From: Nitrospira defluvii
Lineage (GTDB): Bacteria > Nitrospirota > Nitrospiria > Nitrospirales > Nitrospiraceae
Length of the DNA stretch: 64,000 nucleotides
Direction of reading: 5' to 3'
Assembly (NCBI RefSeq): GCF_905220995.1
Contig: NZ_CAJNBJ010000017.1
Span: 372,001-436,000 of the forward strand
This document shows, one piece after another, positions 1 to 7,367 of this stretch. Positions within the stretch are counted from its first letter, which is position 1. The number at the start of each line of letters is the position of its first letter. The notes beneath the pieces were generated by a model. The model did no database searches, was not told the origin of the DNA, and saw nothing but the letters and a program-made list of their open reading frames with translations. A program made the position numbers and the translations under genes.

Positions 1-1064
1 CGGACTTCGAGCACGCGGACTTCGCTCTCGGTCGGAATGGCGCGCAGTTCCGACGGGAGTCCTGAGACGGCGCCGATTTTGCCGAACAGCGGGTCGCGAA
101 TGATACGGACCGGGTCGCCGAGCTGAATCCCTTCCCGTTCGGCCTGCGCGACCTTCGTGGCTGCCGCCGGCCCGCTGTGCGGGATGATGATTTCGGGGCG
201 GATCACGCCCGCGCGAATTTGCGTGGCCCCTGAGATCGACGCCTTTTGTCCCGCATGGGCGGAGAGCAAGGCGAACGTCTTGGGCGCCATGGGAATCGTG
301 CCGAACCCTTCCGTCAGAATCAACGTGAAGCCGACTTGCTCGGTGCCGGTGATCGCAACGCCCAGATCATACCCGAGCAGCGCGCGCAGATCCTTGTCGT
401 GGATGCCCCCGACGACCAGGCCGACGACGCCGAGTTCTTTCGCGCGCGCCATGGTCGCAGCGGAGAGAAACGCGCCTCCGACGACGACCTTGCCCTTCAT
501 CGATGGGTTGAGCTGTTCCGGCAACAGTGGTTGATCAGGCGTCTTCACGCCCATGACCAGTTCACCGCTGGTTTCTCCTCCGATACCGAAGATGCCTTGT
601 ACGAGGCTGCAGGTGGTTTCGACCGTGACGCCCTGCTCCGGATGGACATCGGCGATGGTGCCGTCGATGTAGCCGCGAAGTTCCAACACCCGCGGAGGTT
701 CACGCAAGAGGATCTGGCCCGTGATCGTCGAGACAGATTCCACGGTGCCGGTGATCGGCGAACGAATTTCCGTCTTAAACCATTTGATGAAGGGTTTGTT
801 TTCAGCCAGGACGTCGTCTTTCTGGACGGAGTCTTTTTCCTTTTTGACCAGATAGTCGTTGATTTCATCTGGTGCGATGCCGAGTTGGTTGGCCAGGTTG
901 AGCGGCACGACCTTTCCCGGCAGCTCGGCGCGGGCCACCGCGGTGTGGGCCCGCACGGCGTCGCCGATTTGGACCAAGACCGAGCCAGGCAATGGCAGCA
1001 TGCGCCGACGGCGGACGGTCGTCCGTTCGGTGACGGTGAGGCCTGGTGTGTAACTATGCGCCAT
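1..1064 (-). CDS. Partner protein of GlmL-like ATPase (partial, C-terminus outside window)
   Basis: The reading frame is open from ATG at 1064 to the window edge, giving 354 codons without a stop; the C-terminus is missing. Residues 23-60 (LPLPGSVLVQIGD) and 98-150 (RSPITGTVESV, then GYIDGTIADV) look like barrel-sandwich (lipoyl/RnfC-like) halves. Residues 190-290 form an alternating strand/helix region with KGKVVVGGAFLS and GVVGLVVGGIHD. Residues 312-350 (IQLGDPVRIIRDPLFGKIGA) resemble a KOW motif. I do not recognise a named family. It lies 154 nt downstream of the GlmL-like gene on the same strand and probably shares its transcript. The gap holds a repeat element that ends 5 nt from this start codon, and no good ribosome-binding site is visible. 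A structural or scaffolding partner of the ATPase is inference only. Confidence 0.75.
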   Translation of the reverse strand, partial: MAHSYTPGLTVTERTTVRRRRMLPLPGSVLVQIGDAVRAHTAVARAELPGKVVPLNLANQLGIAPDEINDYLVKKEKDSVQKDDVLAENKPFIKWFKTEIRSPITGTVESVSTITGQILLREPPRVLELRGYIDGTIADVHPEQGVTVETTCSLVQGIFGIGGETSGELVMGVKTPDQPLLPEQLNPSMKGKVVVGGAFLSAATMARAKELGVVGLVVGGIHDKDLRALLGYDLGVAITGTEQVGFTLILTEGFGTIPMAPKTFALLSAHAGQKASISGATQIRAGVIRPEIIIPHSGPAAATKVAQAEREGIQLGDPVRIIRDPLFGKIGAVSGLPSELRAIPTESEVRVLEV

Positions 1065-1068
1065 AGTC

Positions 1069-1187
1069 GGTTGCTGAACACGCCTTTCAGCGACGTTCTC
1101 AGTTGCTCATTCCCCTCGCCGTACTACAACAGTACGACTCGGGGCTCTTGCGCCTTGCGGCCTTGCTGCAAGACGTTGTGAGCAACC
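1069..1187. repeat. Dispersed intergenic inverted-repeat element, variant ends
   Basis: The element has terminal inverted repeats GGTTGCT (1069-1075) and AGCAACC (1181-1187). Its interior carries GACGTTCTC, an inner short hairpin around GTACTACAACAGTAC, and TGCGGCCTTGCTG, all shared with the copy at 54241-54431. It fills most of the gap between the GlmL-like gene and its downstream partner. Both ends differ from the usual GGATGCT/AGCATCC by one matching base change. Confidence 0.6.
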
Positions 1188-1218
1188 TCTCTTTGCCATA
1201 AGCCATTCGCATCAGCCA

Positions 1219-3069
1219 TCAGCTCCCTGCTGGATACAATCCAACCGCCTGATACCAGCGTGTCAGCATGGCGACCCGGGCGGCTTGATCCGACGGGAGC
1301 TGTAAAGGCCGGCCGCGCCCGTCGAGCATGAGACCGACTACCCCGCCTTTCACCGTTCGCGTGAACGATTGTCCAGGTCCCTTGCCGAGGTCCACCTGCT
1401 TCGCCGGTTGCAAGGTGACCGTGGCTTGCTGATCGCGGGTGAGACTGAATAACTTGAGATCGCCGAACGCCAGCGTGCCTTTTTCGATGCGTCCATCCGG
1501 CAACGCGATCTCGTAGTCGGCGCAACGCTCCCCGTCTTTGCCCTGCCCGATCGGCGCAATGCACGTGCCGAGATACACCATGCAATCGCGGACGAAGACA
1601 TCGGTGGCTGCCTGTTCATTGACGGTAGAGAGCACGCCGAGGTGCGGCATCATGAAAATGCTGTCCACCGAGAGCGTCGTCACGCCGAGCGGTTCATAGG
1701 CATCGACCATCATCAACATGGATTGGATGCGGCGTGGCGCGTGCGAGAGGATGCCGCCGCTGCCGACGATCAAATCCAACTTCAAGAGGTCGATGAGGGT
1801 TTTGCCGGAGGTGCGTTGCTCGAACACATCGGAGATGGTGCGTTCCTGCTGCAAGCCTTTGAGCCCGGTTGCGAGCGACTTATGATGAATCAGTGCCAGC
1901 CGCAGGGCCTCGCGAGCGATGGCATGTTCGATTTGTAATTCATCGAGCGATTGCGGAATGGTCGTGGGGCGCACCATTTTATTCTTAATGCGATTCCTGA
2001 GGGTCTGTTCGTCGATGGTGAACGGTACCCAACGCATGATGTTGTCCAGACCCGCTTCGGCCAGCACGTTCGAGATGCTGTACGACATGCCGAGGTTCGC
2101 GCTGACCGTACGGTTGAATAGGCCGCCGAATACCGAGAACACGTCGGTCGTCGCGCCGCCGATATCCACGCCGATCAGATTGATGCCTTCGCGCTTGGCG
2201 ATGGTTTCCATGATGACGCCGACAGCGGCCGGAGTCGGCATGATGGGGGCGCCCGCCATCTCGATCAGTTTCTTATAGCCGGGGGCCTGCTGCATGACGT
2301 GTTCAAGGAACAGATCATGGATCTTGTTGCGCGCCGGCGCGAGGTTTTCGCGCTCTAATACAGGCCTGATGTTGTCGGCAAATTCGAGCGCCGTCTTCTC
2401 GCCGAGAATCTTGCTGACTTGCGGCTGCGCATCTTTGTTCCCTGCGTAGACGAGCGGCAGGCGGTAGGTGCTCCCGAAGCGCGGACGAGGTTCGGCTGCG
2501 GCGATGTACTCAGCCATCTCGACCACGTGGGTCACGGCGCCGCCGTCGGTGCCGCCGGACATGAGAATCATGTCGGGCCGCATGGTACGAATCCGTTCGA
2601 TCTTTTCGTAGGGCAACCGTCCATCGTTGGAGGCCAGCACGTCGATGACGATGGCACCGGCGCCGAGTGCGGCACGTTGGGCGCTTTCTCCTGTCATGTT
2701 CTGCACCACGCCTGTCACCATCATCTGCAAGCCGCCGCCGGCGCTGCTCGTGGACACGTAAATATCCACGCCTCGCTTCGGGTCGCCCTGCGCGGCCTGG
2801 TTGGGCGTGATGATGCGGTCGCCGTCCAGAATGGTCCGGCCCGAGAGTTCTTCGATTTCAGCAATGGCATTGAGCACGCCGCGGGTGACGTCTTCGAACG
2901 GAGCCTCGACGGTGGTGGGAGCTTCGCCGCGGTAGGTCTGGCGATATTCGTCGCCGACCTTCTCGATCAGAATGGCTTTGGTGGTCGTGCTGCCGCAGTC
3001 GGTCGCGACAATGACGTTCAAGGGATGTGTGGGGTTTGATGTCGCGGGAGACTGCTGCGCTGCCGTCAT
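1219..3069 (-). CDS. GlmL/MutL-family ASKHA ATPase (glutamate mutase accessory-like)
   Basis: The 616-residue protein matches the GlmL family, actin-like ATPases known as accessory proteins of B12-dependent glutamate mutase. The phosphate-1 loop is ATDCGSTTTKAIL near residue 22. A Gly-rich segment STSSAGGGLQMMVTG and an MSGGTDGGAVTHVVEMAEYI segment follow in the first third. A second nucleotide-binding loop, IGVDIGGATTDVFSVFGG, sits near residue 300. No mutase subunit (GlmS/GlmE) is encoded nearby, so a role in glutamate mutation is unsupported; a chaperone-like ATPase is the safer call. AAAGGAG lies upstream of the ATG, and the start overlaps the stop of the preceding 124-residue gene by 4 nt, so the two are translationally coupled. 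Confidence 0.85.
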   Translation of the reverse strand: MTAAQQSPATSNPTHPLNVIVATDCGSTTTKAILIEKVGDEYRQTYRGEAPTTVEAPFEDVTRGVLNAIAEIEELSGRTILDGDRIITPNQAAQGDPKRGVDIYVSTSSAGGGLQMMVTGVVQNMTGESAQRAALGAGAIVIDVLASNDGRLPYEKIERIRTMRPDMILMSGGTDGGAVTHVVEMAEYIAAAEPRPRFGSTYRLPLVYAGNKDAQPQVSKILGEKTALEFADNIRPVLERENLAPARNKIHDLFLEHVMQQAPGYKKLIEMAGAPIMPTPAAVGVIMETIAKREGINLIGVDIGGATTDVFSVFGGLFNRTVSANLGMSYSISNVLAEAGLDNIMRWVPFTIDEQTLRNRIKNKMVRPTTIPQSLDELQIEHAIAREALRLALIHHKSLATGLKGLQQERTISDVFEQRTSGKTLIDLLKLDLIVGSGGILSHAPRRIQSMLMMVDAYEPLGVTTLSVDSIFMMPHLGVLSTVNEQAATDVFVRDCMVYLGTCIAPIGQGKDGERCADYEIALPDGRIEKGTLAFGDLKLFSLTRDQQATVTLQPAKQVDLGKGPGQSFTRTVKGGVVGLMLDGRGRPLQLPSDQAARVAMLTRWYQAVGLYPAGS

Positions 3070-3440
3070 CGAGCCGGCGCTCCTTTGGACGCTGCGGCCT
3101 TAGCTTCGATGAGCGCGGTGAGGCGCTGCAGTGAATCCCGTTGCTCCAACAGGCGGGCGACCTGTGCGAGTTCGCTGCTGTTGAAGATACATTCCACGAT
3201 GGGAGCCAGGAAGTGCAACGCCTGGCTGCCGAGAAAATTCATGGGGCCCATCGATTCGAGGAAGAGCGTGGCCGGTGCCGTCATGCGCCGTGCCACGATG
3301 GCCTCGGCGATCCGTTCAAGCAGCGCGAGATCTTCCGTGGTGAAGGCCTGATGTTCGGCACGCAGGGCAAAGGCATGCCGGAGACCGGCTCGGAGATCTT
3401 GGGTGCGACGGGAGAATAATCCGGATGAGAAGACAGCCAT
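3066..3440 (-). CDS. Conserved small protein upstream of GlmL-like ATPase
   Basis: This 124-residue, largely helical protein matches no family I recognise. It has no signal peptide or membrane segment. The middle contains FTTEDLALLERIAEAIVARR and MTAPATLFLESMGPMNFLGS, which reads like a soluble helical domain; the C-terminus is Lys/Ala-rich. The stop overlaps the start of the GlmL-like gene by 4 nt, so the two are almost certainly cotranscribed and may act together. The ribosome-binding site is weak. Subunit or regulator of the ATPase is inference. Confidence 0.7.
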   Translation of the reverse strand: MAVFSSGLFSRRTQDLRAGLRHAFALRAEHQAFTTEDLALLERIAEAIVARRMTAPATLFLESMGPMNFLGSQALHFLAPIVECIFNSSELAQVARLLEQRDSLQRLTALIEAKAAASKGAPAR

Positions 3441-3540
3441 AAGTGCTTGTCAGATCAGCTTAAACGATTGGTTCGGCATTATATGAAGGGGCAGAAGGAG
3501 AGTCAATCAAGCGACTCCGCCACTGCCTGCGCGAGTCGAG

Positions 3541-4005
3541 CTAGTGCTTTGTTGTCTCCTCGGGGGGATTGCCGGATGCCGGTGGGCAATTGATTCCAGC
3601 GAAGGGATTGAGCGGGTTCACGCGCGGCGTACAGCGTTGGGCTTCCGGCGCCGCCTTCTCCCCTGCGGCTTGTGAGCCGGTCGGCGGCTGCGACTGATCG
3701 GGTGGGATTGGTGGGCGTTGTCCCGGTGCCGTCATCGGTGAAGGTAACGGAGGAGCGAAGGCATTGGGCGGAAGCGGGGGAAGCGATTCGGCCTCCGGGG
3801 TCGAAGGAGTTTCGACCGGGGGGGTGTACCCGCCGGGTGGAGAGGGTGACAGCGTGCTGATGGGTTTGCAGCCCTGTTTCCCCTTCGGCTGATCCGTCAG
3901 CATGGTGCCGCCATTGGGCGCATCACAGCTGTAGATTTTTGCCAGGGCTGCACCTGGCACAAGCAGTCCCACGAGGGTGAGTCGCAGGAGGTGCCTCCAG
4001 ATCAT
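3541..4005 (-). CDS. Exported proline-rich protein with DUF4124-like N-terminus
   Basis: The protein has 154 residues. Residues 1-22 are a signal peptide (hydrophobic LTLVGLLVPGAALA). The mature N-terminus, KIYSCDAPNGGTMLTDQP, resembles the short beta motif of DUF4124 proteins, which are usually followed by a disordered tail. Here the rest (about 50-130) is rich in Pro, Ser and Glu, so it is probably disordered, with a pair of late cysteines (RCTPRV and INCPPASG). It is the last gene of the minus-strand set starting at the desaturase but is separated by 138 nt from the next gene. Function unknown; periplasmic. Confidence 0.7.
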   Translation of the reverse strand: MIWRHLLRLTLVGLLVPGAALAKIYSCDAPNGGTMLTDQPKGKQGCKPISTLSPSPPGGYTPPVETPSTPEAESLPPLPPNAFAPPLPSPMTAPGQRPPIPPDQSQPPTGSQAAGEKAAPEAQRCTPRVNPLNPFAGINCPPASGNPPEETTKH

Positions 4006-4143
4006 AGTTGTGTGCCTCGTGTACGATGAGACTGAAGCCGGTTCGTACCGTTACGCGACGCCTGACGGATCCTTGCGGACTATAGGCGTGACCGGAGGGA
4101 GAGTCAATCGGCGGAGGTCGGTGCTCTGCGGAGGATCAGGCAC

Positions 4144-4497
4144 CTACCCTTCTGATTGTCCGAACCATTTTTTGAGCAGGCCCAAGAGGCCCAGTTCCGG
4201 CTCCGGTTGCCGGTCGGGATATTCGATCCAAGGTTCCTGTGAGCCCAGGTAGATGCCGTCGCGGTAACTTTGCTGGCTACGCAGTTGCGTGTAGCCTTGC
4301 TCGTGTAACAGGTGGATCAGCTGTTGCAGGGCATCGGCCGTACTGGCGGCAGCGGGAGTGAGCAGATGGACGGCTTCATATCGCAAGCTCGCCTGGAAGC
4401 CGGACGAGGTTCGCAGAAATTCCACGGGACGATTAAAGCCTCGCTCCCTGGCATCGAACCCGGCGAGTTGATGTTTCTCTCCAGCCGGCTCCGGCAT
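4144..4497 (-). CDS. Hypothetical protein, 117 aa
   Basis: No family recognised. The central part (about 35-90) alternates strand and helix, with RYEAVHLLTPAAASTADALQ and QLIHLLHEQGYTQLRSQQSY, like a small alpha/beta domain. The C-terminus LGLLGLLKKWFGQSEG is amphipathic and could touch a membrane. It starts 6 nt after the stop of the 122-residue gene, so the two are cotranscribed, and it follows the Mrp-Rieske genes on the same strand. No catalytic motif is visible. Confidence 0.65.
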   Translation of the reverse strand: MPEPAGEKHQLAGFDARERGFNRPVEFLRTSSGFQASLRYEAVHLLTPAAASTADALQQLIHLLHEQGYTQLRSQQSYRDGIYLGSQEPWIEYPDRQPEPELGLLGLLKKWFGQSEG

Positions 4498-4503
4498 GGC
4501 GAC

Positions 4504-4872
4504 TTACAAGGCGCGATAGACGGCCAACAGATCGCTGAGCGCGATGGTCTTGTTCTTGAGAATGACCCGCTCCGCTCCCAACACGTCCAACGCTGCGACT
4601 TTTTCCGTTCCGCCCATGAGGCACTTGCTCCCCAGCGCGAGAACCCGTTCGCATTCCTTTTCGACCTTGCCCTTCACCACGGGATTCACCTTCAGGATGT
4701 CCATCATTTTGGCGCGGGTTTCGGCCAGGTGTTTTTGCAGCTCCGCCTCAGGATATTCCTTCCGCGCCGCTTCGTCTTCGCAGCGGTCGATGTACTGGGT
4801 CAGAAAGACATAGAGCCGCACAAAGGTTTCGGCGATCTCGATATGTTTCGGAGTGAGCTGGTTATCCGGCAT
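4504..4872 (-). CDS. Hypothetical helical protein, 122 aa
   Basis: The protein is soluble and predicted almost all helical, with many charged residues (FVRLYVFLTQYIDRCEDEAA near residues 18-38, then KEYPEAELQKHLAETRAKMM). Two cysteines are present but not in a metal-binding spacing. AGGAGG lies 5 nt before the ATG, a strong start. It sits between the Rieske ferredoxin and the 117-residue gene on one strand, so it is probably part of the Mrp-Rieske transcript. I do not recognise the family. Confidence 0.7.
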   Translation of the reverse strand: MPDNQLTPKHIEIAETFVRLYVFLTQYIDRCEDEAARKEYPEAELQKHLAETRAKMMDILKVNPVVKGKVEKECERVLALGSKCLMGGTEKVAALDVLGAERVILKNKTIALSDLLAVYRAL

Positions 4873-4946
4873 GAGATCCTCCTATCACTGTGGTCTTGGA
4901 ATGGTCGTTACGTTGATGTGCGTGGCACGCCCGGGCAGGCTCTGCC

Positions 4947-5252
4947 TCACAGCTTGACTTTAATGTCCGTACCTTCGACCGTGACTTCGTAGGCGGTCAC
5001 CTTGGCCGAGGGATTGTTCAGACAACTCCCGGTCTTCACGTTGAATTGCCAGTTGTGCCACGGGCAGGACACCACATCACCTTCCACGTCACCCTCGCCC
5101 AGCGGTCCGCCACGGTGGACACAGGTGTTGTCGATGGCGTAAAACGCACCGTCGACATTGAACACGGCGATGGCCTTTCCGTTGACTTCCGCGACCATGC
5201 CGGCTCCCGGCTTCACGTCAGCGGTTCCTGCAATTCTGATCAACTCGCCCAT
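4947..5252 (-). CDS. Rieske [2Fe-2S] ferredoxin
   Basis: A 101-residue soluble Rieske protein with a full cluster-binding set: C44-x-H46 (TCVHRGGPLGEG) and C63-x2-H66 (SCPWHNWQF). Length and sequence fit the stand-alone Rieske ferredoxins related to NirD and dioxygenase ferredoxins. It has no twin-arginine or membrane anchor, so it acts in the cytoplasm as an electron carrier. GGGAGG sits 4 nt before the ATG. It lies 44 nt downstream of the Mrp ATPase, which handles Fe-S clusters, so supply of its cluster by Mrp is plausible; the redox partner is not evident here. Confidence 0.9.
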   Translation of the reverse strand: MGELIRIAGTADVKPGAGMVAEVNGKAIAVFNVDGAFYAIDNTCVHRGGPLGEGDVEGDVVSCPWHNWQFNVKTGSCLNNPSAKVTAYEVTVEGTDIKVKL

Positions 5253-5296
5253 AGATCCTCCCTGAGTACGGCTGTCTTCCCTGATCCGGCGCCTGG

Positions 5297-6184
5297 TCAG
5301 CGACCCGTAGCCGGTCGTTTAATTTTGTCTAATAAACTCTCGATGCGACTCTTGGTCGCCGATACGCCGCCCGTTTGCAAGGCTGCGGCGAGTTTGGCCG
5401 CGATCTCGCGAAAGGCCTGCGCTTGTGGGGACTCGGGCTTGGCGACGACGATGGGGTTGCCGGTATCCCCGCCTGCGCGAATGACGGGATCGATCGGCAC
5501 CCGCCCCAGGAACGGAATACCCAGCTTCTCGGCCGCGCGCTCCCCTCCGCCATGGGAGAAAATTTCCGTCCGTTCTCCGCAATGGCCGCAGACGAAAAAG
5601 CTCATATTCTCCACGATACCAAGCAGCGGCACATTGACCTTCTGGAACATCATCATGCCCTTGCGCACATCATGCAGGGCCACTTCCTGCGGGGTCGTGA
5701 CCGTGACGGCGCCCGACAGGGGAACGAGCTGGGTCAGCGTGAGTTGGGCGTCCCCCGTGCCGGGCGGCAAGTCGATCAGCAAGTAGTCCAACTCGCCCCA
5801 TAACACATCCCGGAAGAGTTGTTGGATCGCGGTGTGCACCATCGGACCGCGCCAGACCACCGCCGTGTCTTCCGGGACGAAAAACCCCATCGAGATCAGT
5901 TTGACGCCGTGGCTTTCCGCCGGGGCGATCTTGCCGTCTTTCTGTTCGGGGGGTTTCTCCACGCCCATCATCATCGGGATGTTGGGGCCGTAGATATCAG
6001 CATCCAACAAGCCGACCTTGGCGCCGGTCAGCGCGAGGGCGACCGCCAGATTGACCGACACGGTGGACTTGCCGACCCCGCCCTTACCGCTGCTGATGGC
6101 GACGACGTGTTTGACGCCGGGGATAATATTCTGCTTGGCGGCCGCCTCATCCTGGTGCGGTGCGCCGGATTGTTCCTCTGCCAT
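5297..6184 (-). CDS. Mrp/NBP35-family Fe-S cluster carrier ATPase
   Basis: The protein has 295 residues. The deviant Walker A GKGGVGKST is at 33-41, with DADIYGPNIP near 61-70 and DLPPGTGDAQLT near 138-149, all hallmarks of the Mrp/ApbC/NBP35 P-loop group. The cluster-bridging C199-x2-C202 (FVCGHCGE) is intact. Such proteins assemble or transfer [4Fe-4S] clusters to apo-proteins as dimers in the cytoplasm. The usual N-terminal DUF59 domain is absent; the first 20 residues are only a short charged leader. GGAGGAGG precedes the start. It lies between the desaturase and the Rieske ferredoxin on the same strand. Confidence 0.92.
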   Translation of the reverse strand: MAEEQSGAPHQDEAAAKQNIIPGVKHVVAISSGKGGVGKSTVSVNLAVALALTGAKVGLLDADIYGPNIPMMMGVEKPPEQKDGKIAPAESHGVKLISMGFFVPEDTAVVWRGPMVHTAIQQLFRDVLWGELDYLLIDLPPGTGDAQLTLTQLVPLSGAVTVTTPQEVALHDVRKGMMMFQKVNVPLLGIVENMSFFVCGHCGERTEIFSHGGGERAAEKLGIPFLGRVPIDPVIRAGGDTGNPIVVAKPESPQAQAFREIAAKLAAALQTGGVSATKSRIESLLDKIKRPATGR

Positions 6185-6291
6185 GGTGATGCCTCCTCCA
6201 CCCCCGCCGTTCCGGTCGGAACGCGGAGCTCGGCTGCATATTAAGCTATCGCTGCGACGAAAAGAAATGGGCCAGTAGACGCAGAGCGGAG

Positions 6292-7149
6292 CTAGGCAGA
6301 AGGGGCTTGGAGCCGTTCGGGGCGTTCTCTGTGCAGGTTATAGGTCAGGCCCAGCAGCGAGAGCGAGTAGATCAACCATTTTGATGGGTCGAAATTGTAC
6401 CATTTCGATCCATTCCGGTAATCGTGGGAGTACGTATGGTGATAGTTGTGGTAGCCCTCGCCGAAACTGATGAAGGAGATGAGCCAGCTGTCGCGGCTGC
6501 TGTCCTGCGTCCCGTGCGGTTGGGTGCCGACCATGTGACAGAGCGAGTTGATGGTGAAGGTGGAGTTCAGTACGAGTACCGTGCGCAGCACTCCGGCAAG
6601 GAGGAAACAACCGAGCCCGCCGGTGAAACCGCCGTTCAGGTATCCGGCGACAAAGGGCAGGAGGAGGCCGGAGGCGACGATCAGCCAATAATGCCGATGT
6701 TGCCACATCACCATTGAATCGGTGCGCAGTTTGGCTGCGAACCGGTCTTCTCGATAGGGCGTGTTCTTGAACAACCAGCCGACATGGCTGTGCCAGAAGC
6801 CCTTGGTCGCATTGTACGGATCGGCTTCCTCGTCCGTATATGCGTGGTGGCGAATGTGGTCGGCGCACCAGAGCAGCGCGGAATTCTGGACGGCCCACCC
6901 GCCCATCACCAGGAGGCAGGCCTTCACCCAGGGATGGCTCTCGAAGCTGCGATGGGTGATCATACGGTGGTACCCCACCGTGATCCCCATGCCGGTCACC
7001 ACATAGAGGATGGCCAACAGCGTCCAGTCCAGCATCGTGTAGTCATAAAAATAGGCGAAGAGCGGAACCCCGATGACAGTCAGAACCGTGATCGTGGTGA
7101 AGAGGGCTACCGTGCCCCAGCAGACGGGTTGTGTGGATGAGTCGGCCAT
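6292..7149 (-). CDS. Acyl-CoA/acyl-lipid delta-9-type fatty acid desaturase
   Basis: A 285-residue membrane desaturase with the three histidine boxes of the di-iron family: HRMITH (61-66), HIRHH (98-102) and a late HNYHH within EGYHNYHHTYSHDY. Hydrophobic segments at about 15-35, 40-60 and 75-95 and in the middle (FVAGYLNGGF) match its integral-membrane fold. The reaction is O2-dependent insertion of a double bond in a saturated acyl chain, needing an electron donor; the Rieske ferredoxin two genes downstream is a possible but unproven donor. I chose the ATG at 7149 because AAGGAG lies 5 nt upstream; an in-frame ATG 27 nt further up has no such site. Confidence 0.9.
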   Translation of the reverse strand: MADSSTQPVCWGTVALFTTITVLTVIGVPLFAYFYDYTMLDWTLLAILYVVTGMGITVGYHRMITHRSFESHPWVKACLLVMGGWAVQNSALLWCADHIRHHAYTDEEADPYNATKGFWHSHVGWLFKNTPYREDRFAAKLRTDSMVMWQHRHYWLIVASGLLLPFVAGYLNGGFTGGLGCFLLAGVLRTVLVLNSTFTINSLCHMVGTQPHGTQDSSRDSWLISFISFGEGYHNYHHTYSHDYRNGSKWYNFDPSKWLIYSLSLLGLTYNLHRERPERLQAPSA

Positions 7150-7367
7150 CGTACTCCTTCGGAACCTGTGCGCCACTCATCGTCACAGTGCACCGTCGTG
7201 GTAAAGGTGTTGGTGAAAGCAAACGGCGCACTCTACCGGAGCCGGGAGCGATTTTTCAAGGGAAGACGTGGTGCGCTGGACGGTATGATCAGCCCATCAA
7301 ATATTCAGAGGCGCCAGGGCGGTGTATACTGCAGGAAAGTGCTCTTCACGTCGTCCGGGAGGACTAC

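Noticed and set aside
246-1181. Long open frame on the plus strand opposite the GlmL partner gene
   Set aside because: Low-complexity Arg/Asp/His composition typical of antisense of a GC-rich gene; the minus-strand frame has coherent domain motifs.
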